Assembly: GCA_958450365.1 (NCBI GenBank)
Contig: CAUEEP010000733.1
Span: 2,955,001 to 3,019,000, forward strand
Direction: 5' to 3'
Source of the DNA: Mesorhabditis belari
Lineage: Eukaryota; Nematoda; Chromadorea; Rhabditida; Rhabditidae
DNA: 64,000 bases
The notes under the pieces were generated by a model. The model had not been told where the DNA came from. It saw only the letters and a list, made by a program, of their open reading frames with translations, and searched no databases. Made by a program: the position numbers and the translations under genes. Within the stretch, counting starts at the first letter, position 1, and every line of letters starts with the position of its first letter. Shown piece after piece: positions 11,284 through 22,500 of the stretch.

Positions 11284-11922
11284 TTAAATTCGTCTAATCT
11301 TTCTCGGTCTTGGTCCAAGTTCTTTTAGCGGTGTGTAGTCGGTAATCGCTACAACTTGTACTCCGGCAACGGTCAATCCTTTCACTGCTGTCATACGGCC
11401 AGGTCCTATTCCTTTGACCTGCACACGAACCGTTCGAATTCCTCTACGCACGAGTCGTTGTCCTGCCGCCACTCCAGTTGTCTGTCCAGCAATATTCGTC
11501 TTCTTGCGAGCATTCTTGAAGCCTTCCAAACGACAGGACGTGTACATGATCACACTTCTCGTCTTTGGATCAACTGCTTGCACCAGGGTGTTGTTCTTCG
11601 TCGCTTTGATGTAAACCATCGGCAAATCGGAGAAAGGGATGCCATTGAAGAGCTCCTTGTAAGTTTCAGCCGTGGGTAGTCGACTTTCAGCGCCTTTTAG
11701 ATTGACGGGAACGGTAAGCTCCGAGCCGGCTGTTCCATCAAAGGCATCTTGTTGTGCTGGGGAGACTTTCGTGCCCGCTCGTTGCTCATCTCGAATACTC
11801 TTCAATAAGGCGGCACTTCTCGTGAACGTCCGTTGTTGCAGTTGAAATGCGGAACTTGTCGTCGCAGAGATGGAGAGTCCCTCAAAAGCCCTCAACGCGC
11901 AGCGACCGAGAGACGACAGCAT
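11284..11922 (-). CDS. mrps-11: Mitochondrial ribosomal protein uS11m (MRPS11)
   Basis: A single uninterrupted frame of 212 aa, which is unusual among the intron-rich neighbours. It begins with a targeting-like N-terminus (MLSSLGRCALRAFEG). The C-terminal 120 residues carry uS11 hallmarks: YTSCRLEGFKNARKKT, a GVAAGQRLVRRGI block, VQVKGIGPGRMTAVKGL, AITDYTPLKELG and the closing RPRKIRRI. The protein belongs to the mitochondrial small subunit platform. TTTACTTGTCTAG stands directly before the ATG, so the mRNA is probably trans-spliced at the start codon. Confidence 0.92.
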   Translation of the reverse strand: MLSSLGRCALRAFEGLSISATTSSAFQLQQRTFTRSAALLKSIRDEQRAGTKVSPAQQDAFDGTAGSELTVPVNLKGAESRLPTAETYKELFNGIPFSDLPMVYIKATKNNTLVQAVDPKTRSVIMYTSCRLEGFKNARKKTNIAGQTTGVAAGQRLVRRGIRTVRVQVKGIGPGRMTAVKGLTVAGVQVVAITDYTPLKELGPRPRKIRRI

Positions 11923-11924
11923 CT

Positions 11925-12660
11925 AGACAAGTAAATTTATTTAGAAATCGTAAAGAAAACAATAAAATGAAATCATTGCGTTCTAGTGAAGCTTAAATTA
12001 CTTTAGAAACTTTAAATCCAACGTAAATAGTCATTAACTTTTACTGAGCAAAGTGTATAACATCAAAATGGGCATTCGTAAACCGGATTCCAGTAAAGTT
12101 GCACTAGAATCGCAGAATTTATCGTGCTAAACTTAGATATTGATACAAAACCTAAAGATGCAAACAGCTTAAACAAAAATTTCAAAAAGACAGCTAAAGT
12201 TTTATAAACTTTACTTGAAATACGGCAAAATCATAGCGTTTTAACGCAACAAACGCATTTTAATATTCTAAAGTTTATAAAAATTGAGCCGCCCGTGAGA
12301 TCGATCGTTGGGCGACTTGAAGGCGAAAAGCAATCGCGACGGGACCTAGCTTGAGAAGGGGCGAAAAGCGGTTTGCTTGCGAGCTGCACGAATCTTTCGA
12401 CCTAGTTGAGAATTGTGGAATTTAAGTCAGGAAAATGGTCGGAAGTGGCCAAAAATTGTGAATGACCAACTTATACAAAGTTTTGCGAAACTTTCAAAAA
12501 CCCGTACCTTTTTTTTCTCCGGAACTTTGGATTTCACACAAAATATTCAGCTATTTGGGCTTTAAATGCACATTTGGGGTAGACTAATTTCCGCCATTTT
12601 ATTTGCGCAAGTATGTATGTTTGCGCAACTTTAACCCTGTATTAAGCACTCGGGTTTTTT
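11925..12660. other. Upstream region of the uS11m/ATP synthase b pair
   Basis: No gene is seen. A GC-richer patch (about 12290-12420) stands out from the AT-rich surroundings and could be the promoter of the presumed operon. No defined motif can be named. Confidence 0.35.
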
Positions 12661-12663
12661 GTC

Positions 12664-13119
12664 ATTATTGGGAGTGGGACAAATGCGACCTTTTTTTCCG
12701 CACCTTACCCATTAGCGCACCTTTTTTCGCGTTTTAAAAAAGCTCTAAAAAGCTAATATTAACCAATTTCTATTCCAAAAGTTGGTTTTCTAGGTAATTT
12801 TAGGGCGTAGAATCGAAATTTTGACATATCAGAGCTTGTGGAAACAAACGGACGGAGTTATACAAAGAGAAAAATCGACAATTTTCTGTAATTTGATCTA
12901 GCCGTTTTGTCTTTCAAATTGGTTCCACACGCTCTGTTATGTCAAAATTTGAATTCGACACCCTCAAATTACCTAGAAAAACAACATTTGGAATAGAAAT
13001 TGGTTAATATTCGCTTTTTAGAGCTTTTTTAAAACGCGAAAAAGGTGCGCTAATGAGCAAGGTGCGCAAATGTCCGGGTGCGCAAAAAAAAGGTCGCATT
13101 TGCCCCACTCCCTCATTAT
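12664..13119. mobile_element. Fold-back element with arms of about 200 bp
   Basis: The left arm contains GGGAGTGGGACAAATGCGAC, TTTTTCGCGTTTTAAAAAAG and GGTAATTTTAGGG. The right arm (about 12890-13119) contains their diverged complements, ending in GGTCGCATTTGCCCCACTCC. The loop is about 20-40 bases. No transposase is present. Confidence 0.85.
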
Positions 13120-13235
13120 TTTCATTTTTGAGCTTTTTTATTGTTTTTTTAAAACTTTTCTTCAATTTTTTTATGAAATCTTCCAATTTTTTACACAATC
13201 TTTCAATATTTATCTAAATTAGTCCTTTCTAGGAG

Positions 13236-14600
13236 CTAACAACCATTAGTAAAATATTTTATTGTTTTAACAAAAAAGTGCAACCGATAACAATGAAAGT
13301 TAGGACAACAATAACAATAAAAATTTCTTAATAAAAGGCAAAAGCTGAGAAAGATGTTGCACAAAATCGCAACCGCACAAGCGACCATTAGAAATAGCAG
13401 TAAAACGTTGCTTTTGTCGAGCCAATACAGCTTTCTTCCGTGCGTAGTTTTGTCCAACAGTGAGATTGATAGCCGATGAAAGCTTGAAACGGTTGAAATT
13501 TGCGTCATTTCTTCGTAAAGTCTGACCGCAGTATGAGATGGATACGGATTCTTGGGTCCCTTCTAAAAAAGTCGGAGTTAAAAGATTAGAAAGCTTTCTA
13601 GCAAACCTTCAATAAAGTGTGAAATCCCGCTTGAGCAGAGTTTCCAATCTGTTGACCAAGAAGTACACGCTCACCAGCGTTCCACTTATTCATCTCTTAT
13701 TTTGCTGGCCCACGAAATCCTGGGATGGTAAAACGTCCCAAATATGATCGCTCGAACAATTTGTAAAACCCTGAAGCAAACATTTTTCAGTCTACTTTGA
13801 AAAACAAACTGTTGATTTTTGGAAGAATTTGTGCATTCGCATTTACATTTGCAGACTGTTTCAGTTCTTGAAAATAGCGATCGACTTCTAATGGATCAAT
13901 GTAGGCAACCGCCATCACACCCTGGATATGAGTTTTCCCAAAAGGTGCCTGTACTTCGTGATGTAACTGCTGATTCTTTACTTCCAATGTAGGCAAAGAG
14001 GCAAGGAGTTGATCCAACTAAAGCCAATGTTTGAATTACCAAAAAACTCAACAAACTTGCACTCCGATGGTAAAAAGTTGAGCAAAGTCCTTAGGGCACG
14101 GGAAAAACGTTGCAACGGCGACCCAAAACTTATTCTAAATTTATTTACTACAAAAAATAATGCACGTAATTGTAAGGAAAACCTGCTTTAGCTAAACCGA
14201 CATCGTGCGCAAATATCTTCAAAACTTTTGCATCTCCTTTTTTGAATTGGGAACACGTATCCTTTCGTAGAAATTTTGTTGCTAAATAAATAAAGATGAA
14301 ATGTAAATATTATTTTAAAAAAGCCCTACCAAATATAGAAACGTCAATATTGTGCGCCCAGTTAGTGATCCTTTCTTTCTTTTTTATTCGCTTTACCATT
14401 TGCAGCAGACCCTCTTCATTCAGACACAATTGTAAGTGACTTTCAGCATCACGAACGTAGCTATTGATGACATGTCGATGTCGATATTGATGACAAATTA
14501 GCCTACTCCCACATTTGGTCGTTATTCAGATTTTCTCGACTGTCCCAAATTGAGAGCCCAAAGTTTTCTGTGTTGCTTTTTCGTTGTATTGTGGTTAGAC
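13236..14600 (-). pseudogene. Unrecognised membrane-protein gene, possibly decayed
   Basis: I do not recognise this gene. A consistent exon chain can be read on the minus strand: a partial exon ending at 14513, then 14460-14330, 14281-14166, 14134-14057, 14017-13810, 13770-13607 and 13562-13236. All phases agree. Readable segments include NWAHNIDVSIFG, FWVAVATFFPCPKDFAQLF, GVMAVAYIDPLEVDRYFQEL and GERVLLGQQIGNSAQAGF. A near-terminal hydrophobic helix (NVLLLFLMVACAVAIL) is followed by a Cys-rich tail. Two problems remain: exon 13770-13607 has one in-frame TAA between GFRGPAK and EMNKWNAG, and no start codon is found for the first exon. Either the gene is a recent pseudogene or an exon boundary is wrong. 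One donor used here (GTGCAT at 14165) is weak. Confidence 0.4.
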
Positions 14601-14609
14601 ATTAGCTTT

Positions 14610-16546
14610 TTAAAAAAGAGTGACTCGAATCGAGCCCAAAATTTCGCAGAAAATTCTCGGTAACTTTGTATTAGTTTTCAAGAGGAGATTCTGGGCTATC
14701 AAATGACTATAAAAGTTTAGTTTATTTTTGAATGTTCACCAGATTATCAGTAGAACGTAACAACTACGCAACTATACGCCCAAAATGCCGTCAGCGCGAA
14801 TATATGAAATAGGAACTACCCGATTTTACTCACAAGACAAAAAAAACTTTAGCTAACTCGGTTTTCAAGATATCCGGTGACTGTAGCAGAAAAATTCTGA
14901 GTCGTTCGAATATTTAACTTAATCAGGATGAATAAAACTGTTAGGTGCTTTTGAAAAACTTAATCCTTTTCAAACTTTTCGACTTCGTCGCCTGATTACG
15001 ACAATGAAAAGTCCTTCCTTACACATTCCTAATTGAAAGATGAACCTGTTGGAATCAAAACCCTGAATCAGCAAATAATTTCAGAAACATCACCGTTCCT
15101 CGTTTTTACACACCTCAAATCGTTTTTTAATTACCTCTGGGAATTAACGCAAGCATAGATAACAAAAAAGTGTAGCTCAGTGTGAGTTTGAGTATAGTTA
15201 CGAGTTTACTTCCACTGAATTGAGTTTTCGGCAGGAAATCGATTAGAGCCATTCACTTTATTGAGCTTAGGTCTATATAATGATATAAAAAGTTATTGCA
15301 TTAATGTTACCTCTAGACAAAGTTATGGATCATCAGAGCATGAATGCCCTTTGAAAATACCTGGAAAGCCCCAAAATCCTATAAAATTTCCCTTTTCCGA
15401 TGTATTTTCAATTTCCCTGAAATAACAGATAAAAATTTATCATCCAGAAGAAATAAGAAGATTTTTCTATTGAAATAACACATAAATAAGCCTCTAGCTT
15501 CTCCAAACACAAAAAAAAACATATCAACGATTTTTATGTACAGCCAAAAATCTAAAAAACTTTTCGAGCTACGATATTATTGATGTAAATTACTTGAAAG
15601 CGTCCAAATTTTGAGAGAAATCGAGAGAAACGAGGAAAATACACACAACCAAGAACAAAAAAAATTAGGATAATTTTCTAATAAGCTAAGATAAGGCACA
15701 TTTTGCACCACAAAATTCTAGGAAAATTGAAAAATTGGATAAAAAATGGCACCGTGAAAGCTTGAGGAATTTGGCAATAGAATGCCGTCTTCTAAAAGCT
15801 GAATAATTTGGAAAGCTTCGTAATCTTTCGATCAGATTTTGCCCTTTCTGCTTAATTTCTCATCGTTTTAAGTCAAAATTAAGTAAATCGAGGGAAAAAG
15901 CTGAAAGAAAGTAGCCAACTTTTAGAGAATTGAACTCAATGAACGAGCCAAGACTATTATCAAGCTTTTACGGTACTCCAAGCTAAGATTTAAATGATAT
16001 TTCAATTCAAATTTTTCTTAGATATAGAATTTAGGATTTAATTCCAGCTTTGCCCTGAATCATTTATAAGATTAGTGAAAAGAAATTTGTTTTTTTTTTT
16101 GGAGGAAAGCAGGAAAGCACCAATAAAGCCTAATACTTTCGTGGGTTTTTGAGAAGAAAATTCTTATATAGGTATCAGATTAACGATTTGGTTTTATAAT
16201 AAAGCAAAGAAAATCGAAAAAACAAACATGGAATGACGAAAGTACGGTGGTGGATGAGAACGAGTGCTTAAAGCGATCACGGATAGAGGAATTGTTGGGG
16301 AATGTGAATGATAGAATGTCGAGAAGTTACAGTAACCCTGTGCAGAATAGAATTTTACTTTTTGTACTGTAAAAAATGAGTTCTATCAAGTCTACAGTAC
16401 TTTGGCTACTGCAGAATATAATGTGAACAAGCTACAGTAATTCGGTGCAATTGTACTGGAGTTATTGGTTATTTCTATCTTGCATCAAGTTTACAATAAT
16501 GTAACGGTTACAGTAATCAAAATTACACAAAATCTAGATGAAATTT
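14610..16546. other. AT-rich intergenic DNA
   Basis: No gene, RNA or clear repeat is recognised. The right part (about 16200-16546) is the 3' flank of the dve-1-like gene. Confidence 0.5.
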
Positions 16547-19500
16547 TCATTGTACTTGAGCGAAAAGCTTCTCGACGAGCGATTTCTGATCTGAGATTCC
16601 CGTTTGCATTCGTTTACATTTCGCTCGTCGATTTTTAAACCAAATCTTCACGTTGTGTTGAGAGATGGGCGGGTAGTTTTCTCTAAAAATCCATCTTTGC
16701 AAAGGAAACTTTTGCGGTTTAATTTAATAGATTTCATCAGTTTTGTTCATTCATTGACATTTGTTGCCACAGTTGGACAAGACCGTTCTCTTGAGCTGGG
16801 GAAACAAAAAAAACGTTCAACACCGGGATTCGAACCCTCGGCCTCCCGCTTATCAGGTGAGCGACCACTGAACTGTGCCGTCATGCGCCTCCTAGCGGCC
16901 AGAATGGGGCCTTATCCCTTACTCACCTGTATGGACAACTATTGAGTGTCTGCGTATATTGATCGATTTGCATCCAAGTTGGATGGGGATTCTCCTCAAA
17001 CCATTTCTCTAACACCGGCAACTCTGTCAATGGATCGAACATCAGTCTCGAACGGGCAACTTGATGCTGAAAAAAATCTGATTATAGTCTATAACATTTT
17101 AACATTTGTTTACTTGATTTAGATTCTAACCTGTGGCGCTGGTGTATTACAACCGGAGCTCGGCAAATTCGAGAGACTGTGCTGGCTTTGTTGGGCAGCC
17201 AACAATTGCTGCTGTTGATGGTGCTGTTGAATGGCCGCCTGAAACTTTAAATCAACAATCACTGGCTGTGAAAAGAACTTGTATGACAAAATTTGAGACA
17301 AAGTTGGCCCATTGGCTTTCCAAAACAGTAATTGTTATCGGTTTTTAACCAGCAATAAAACACCTCGGCTAGGCCTTATTGGTCATGTTAGCTATAAGGA
17401 AAAGGGGTTATCGCGATTACATTACTATTCAAAGAGCTCGTCGCTTCAGAAGCTTGCTTAGAGTACTTCAGTACCAGCACTTCAGAAAGCTCCAGTACTA
17501 CCCCAACGCAATAAAAGTAAGTCAAGTGTTAGCTTAATTCTAACAGCAGGATCTAGGCTTAGAAATTGCTAACACAGGAGTTAATAACAAGTGTCTAGAA
17601 TCCATTTGAAAATATTCACCTGTGCTGCGAGGACCGATGAAAGGCCTCCAAGATTTCCCAATCCACCCAAAGCTGACAACGATGAGAGATCCGAAGGAAT
17701 TCCCAGCAATCCCGGGTGTTTTGGAGATGATGAAGCAACGGAGAGTGGCATTCCCATGGAAAGATCCGGGGATGAGGCTGTCGATTCCTAAAAGTAAATC
17801 GTTTTGTGGTAAGCTTTTAGACCTAACTTCAAAATGTTCTTACTTTTCAACCCCTATAAATTAGCTCAAATTTTAGCTAAATTTCTGTTATTCCTTCTTC
17901 TCCTCCCAAGCTGTTAGTGACAGCCACAACAAATTCCTCTCAAAAAGCTCCCCCAAATTCGGCCAATGCGCTTTTTCAAAGACAAAACAATATGAGGGTC
18001 TATTTCCTATGGTCTTTTGTCTACGAGGTCTTTAAAAGCTTTTAGTCATATCGACAAAGGATGTAAATGATTTGAACAAGTTTTTGAGAGTAAATATTAT
18101 GCTTAAAATTGATTGATTAGCTTAGAAATCAAGTAGATTCAAACTGATTGACTGATTGAATTGATTGAATTGATTGATTGGTTGAACTGATTCAATTGAT
18201 TGAGCTGATTGATTAGTTGAACTGATTGGCTAGTTGAACTGATTCAATTGATTCAAACTGATTGACTGGTTGAACTGATTCAATTGATTGAGCTGATTGA
18301 CTGGTTGAACTGATTCAATTGATTCAACTGATTGACTAAAGTTGGTTAACTTTAGAGATCAAGTAACTAGACTCAAAAGAGAATCTTTTAGCTTTAGCTT
18401 TAGCTTTAGTAAGTCAACTTTTCCATTTTCTTTAGTCAAATTTAAAATTCAAAAAGTTAATTTTACAATTCCCTATACTCTTTCAGTCTATTAGAAAATA
18501 AAGCATTGAGATTTCAGCCGAATACATATTGAGGGGATTTCTCGATATCTAACGAGGGATCAAAGGGGATTTGGCACACAAAAGGGTGAGCTTTTGAGGG
18601 AAACAATCATGCCCTTCTCTCTTCCATTCCACATTTCCATAATCCATTCATTACACTCTTAGACCCTCGAATAAACATTGTGCTTTATGTGCTTAAAGAA
18701 AGGGCAAAAGATATTAAGTTGTAAAGCTTTAAAAAAATCGGTTTACGTAGATTTAAGTAGATTTAAGTAGAAATTAGAGCATTAGATCAAATAGATTTTT
18801 AACCAGCTTTCTTTACGAACCTGCTTCAACCCATACTCGTCAACGTTTCCGTTATCACTGCTGTGCGCCGAGTGATCATCGGTTGGTCCAGGTGACTCCG
18901 AATCGACTCGAATCTCCTGAATTCACAAAAAAAAAATACAAATTTTACCCATCAAATCACAAACATCTTTCTCGCAAGTCGGTGTCGGCAAATCGAATTT
19001 CCCTCGAAAATCGGGCAGAAGACTGAGCGGTACTGAGCCACTTGACAATATGCTGTTCAATGTATCCCTTGCCGATGGCTTGACTTTTGTTCGTTCACTC
19101 GCAAACCAAGTACAAATCTGAAATACATTGCTTTAAATCAAAAGTTCAAAGTGTCAAGCTCACCTGCGAATAGTTGATCTTTCCATTGCTTCTCCTGTAC
19201 GGGAATCCATTCAGAATATTCACATAGTTCAGCAATTTTTGTCGAGATGGATTTGGATCATTCTTGAACCATTTCTCAAGTTTCGGGACCTCGAAGAGCG
19301 ATGAGAATTTCTCCGGAGTAGAGGAAAGAGGACTAAAATTGAAATTTTAACATTTTGCTTAATTGTCTCGATTTCTCAACTATTCCCTGTACATTAGTTC
19401 TCCCATTTATCTTAAAGAAAAGCTCTCTGTAGTGTCGATTTTTCTTAAAGAGTGCTCGCGCTCGGCGCCCCGATATGATTCATTCTTTGGGCTATACATA

Positions 19501-22500
19501 GAAGAGATGGGATGAGATTGAAGAAAGCTTGTGAATGAGAAGAAGATACAAACAAAGATCAAAGAGGGACAAGGGATCACAGGCAGGCACAAATTCGCTG
19601 GCCCAATCGATTGATCCGTGACTCTTTTGCGCTCAATAGGATGTGTTTTATGGAATGTTTATAGCTATTGCACGTGCAAGCTGTGCTTTTTGAGATGAAA
19701 GAAGATAATGGATTCAAACATTAGATACAAGCTCTCAAGTTTACTTGAACTTTGTAAGCTCACAGCTAACCAATGAGTCCTTCTTTAGAGCTATTGCTTA
19801 AAACACGATCCTTCTACACTAAATTCTTGAATTTTCCCATAAAATGACTTGGAATACGAGAAATAGAAGATATAGAGCGCCAGAAATTGTGTGTTTCGAT
19901 TTCTCAAGTACAAAGTAAGGATCAAGATCAATTCGATCGATCGATCGATCGATTCGATCAATCCTATGACTGCTATTCTCATTGCTTATCCTTGAAAGTC
20001 CCCAATTTTTGATCTTTCCTTTCATCCATGAGCTGATCCCTGTATGTTTGGATGGATAGGGCAAACGATTCACATTTAGGGAGGGCGCTGTTTGTATTTG
20101 GAAAGAGATGGAAAAAGAGAGCAAAAGAAGGAGACGGGGATTACGGCCCGATCCCCAAAGGAAAGGGAATTGATATTCAGGCAACGCATCGGCCTTTCTC
20201 TTTCCCCTTTCTCTATTCTCACTCAGGCTTATCATCCCCCATTGCCTTCGCCCTATTCGGCATTCAAATCCATCCGAGAGTTGATCACCCCCGTGATCGA
20301 TTTGGAAAGATCATTGAGATTCTACAACTGTACAAATCAGCTTAAACTAGACAAATCAGCACAATCAGCACAAATCAGTCCACATCCAGAGTATAGACAT
20401 TTTGTAAGTTTTGTCTCGTATTCTTTAGTTAATCACCCCAGGCCTGACAAGATTGTCATTATCATACAACTACAACAATAGAATCAGTACTGGGAGTAAG
20501 TGTTGATTGGCTCGATTAATCCCAATAACAGTTTTTGCCTAATAGAGCCTGAATCATGCCAATCCTTTTCAGCTCATTGAGCTTTCAACATTTTTGGATT
20601 GAAAACCGAAACTAGTAACTTCCCCATTCTCTGGATCTCATGGTCTTATCATCCTCTCCCTCCTTTCCATTTCCCTCCATCTATTCGGCATTCAAATCCG
20701 TGAGAGCCGCTCAACACCGACGAGACTTTAGACTCTTTCCTCCCCTTCGCTCTTTTCCTTTTATAGATTGATAACGGCCCTGTGAACAGGCTTAGGCTTT
20801 GGGAGGGTTTAGCTTTGGCGATGGAATGAAGCCATCCCCCAGTCTTTCTGCGTCATCTCCTATCATTCGACACAGTTACAATGTTTAAATAAAACTTGTA
20901 ACTTTGAAAGTCCTTTGTCTTTGTTCCTAGATAATTGGGTTGATCGCGATGTGAATCCAACCAAGGATCCCCAACCGAATTGGCCTCAATCAAGGGCTCA
21001 TCTTGCATATGTTCACCAAAGATCTATTGTAAACAAGAGAATAGAAATGTTTGAGGTGCTGGATCAAGATCACTTAAAGACTCGGGGTCTAGACGAGCTA
21101 GAGCTGGATTCAATCAGTTCTTTGAAAACTAAATTATATATCAATATTGTTTGTTCAAATGGGATAATCTGAGTCTTTTAGTTGACTACAGGATACATTG
21201 AGGTTGGAATGGTTTGTCTTGAAATTTTCAAAGGTGCCCGAGTTAATTTCACCCGCAAATCCCTTGAAGAGACTGGAGGCTGAGCGAGATTGGAGCGGGG
21301 GGAGTGGGGGCTTAACCGGCGTGTACATAGAGAGAATGGGGGTGGCGCTAAGGAAAGAAGGGGGCACGGGATTAGGATCGGCCCTTTCTCATTCCCTTTC
21401 TTTTCTCTTTTCTCTCCCGAAATTCTCGATTTCCCCTTTCCCCCTTCCAGTCAGCCAATCCCAATCCTCCCATCTCTTTACTCAGCTCTTTCACCGGAAA
21501 ACGGCTAAGCCATCAACTAGGATTACGGTAGATATTGGATTGAGAAGCGACTTTGAAAAGAAAAGGAAATATAGAAGCTGTTTAGCTTTAAGCTTTAAAG
21601 ATTTAAGCTTTAAAGCTTTAAGCCTTTTAGACTTTGTTTAGACTTTGTTTAGACTTTTAGTTTAAGCTCTTATTCCTAAAGCTTGCCAAATCTGATATAT
21701 GACAAGAATTAGACCCAATCTGCTCACCTCTTTCGATCCTCTTGTGCATCCATTTGATCCAACCATTCACTGATTGCTCCAATTTGTTCATGATCGAGAA
21801 GTGTCGACGAATCGTCACCCGTTATCAATTGTGAGATCAAATCCTGAAGGATTAAGGGTTAAGATCAAATCCTAAAGGAAAAATCGAATCACTTTGATTT
21901 GTTGATTGTCAACAGTTGAGAGAAGAGTCGGCTGCCGATTGTATGCCATTTTCAGCAATCGATTCTTCACCTCAGTGATGCATTGCGTGTGATCGGGACC
22001 AGTACTGGAAAGAGGAAATTGAGTGTACTGTACTCGTTCCTTTTATAAAGTTTGATCTTATAGTGATCCCAATCTCTTCTTTGATTTAAAACATTCTCTT
22101 GGTCCCTTGATCTTTCCCCATCTCTTAGTCTTTCTATGGATTGAGGTGAAAGTCGAGATCTCACCGTGACTCGTTTTACCGAGCAAAAAGAGAGAAAGAC
22201 TGGGATAGGCCCATTTGTGCCTATACATAAAAAGGGTAAAGAGAGAAGGTGTCGGGTATTCTGAAGTGGTGAAAAGAGAGAGGAGAGTGCTCAGATTTGG
22301 TCGATCCCGAGTCTCCACGATTGCATGCTCTCTACATCTTCAGAATCGGCGGCTCGCCTCCACACAATACCTCGCAAACATAGGACCTCTTTTCCTATAG
22401 ACACAGACTCTTCAACCCGGCAAATTTACAGGTGCTCCTCTTTTCCCAACTATCCAAGGAAACATTCGATATCTTGAGACATTTAGGCTCTGAGTTGACG

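Noticed and set aside
11356..11679. Plus-strand frame of 107 codons
   Set aside because: It is antisense to the uS11m gene, whose conserved motifs are unmistakable.
16747..16795. Alternative last exon of dve-1 behind a strong TTTGTTTCCCCAG acceptor
   Set aside because: It would cut homeodomain 2 in half, while the exon at 16682-16547 completes it in phase with WFKNRRAK.
16604..16945. Plus-strand frame of 113 codons
   Set aside because: It is antisense to the last dve-1 exon and the tRNA-like insert.
20052..20481. Overlapping frames of 97-138 codons on both strands
   Set aside because: Frames on both strands are open in the same GC-rich island, which points to base composition rather than coding.
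21198..21641. Plus-strand frame of 147 codons
   Set aside because: Low-complexity Ser/Pro/Phe composition within a dve-1 intron GC island; no motif and no exon chain.
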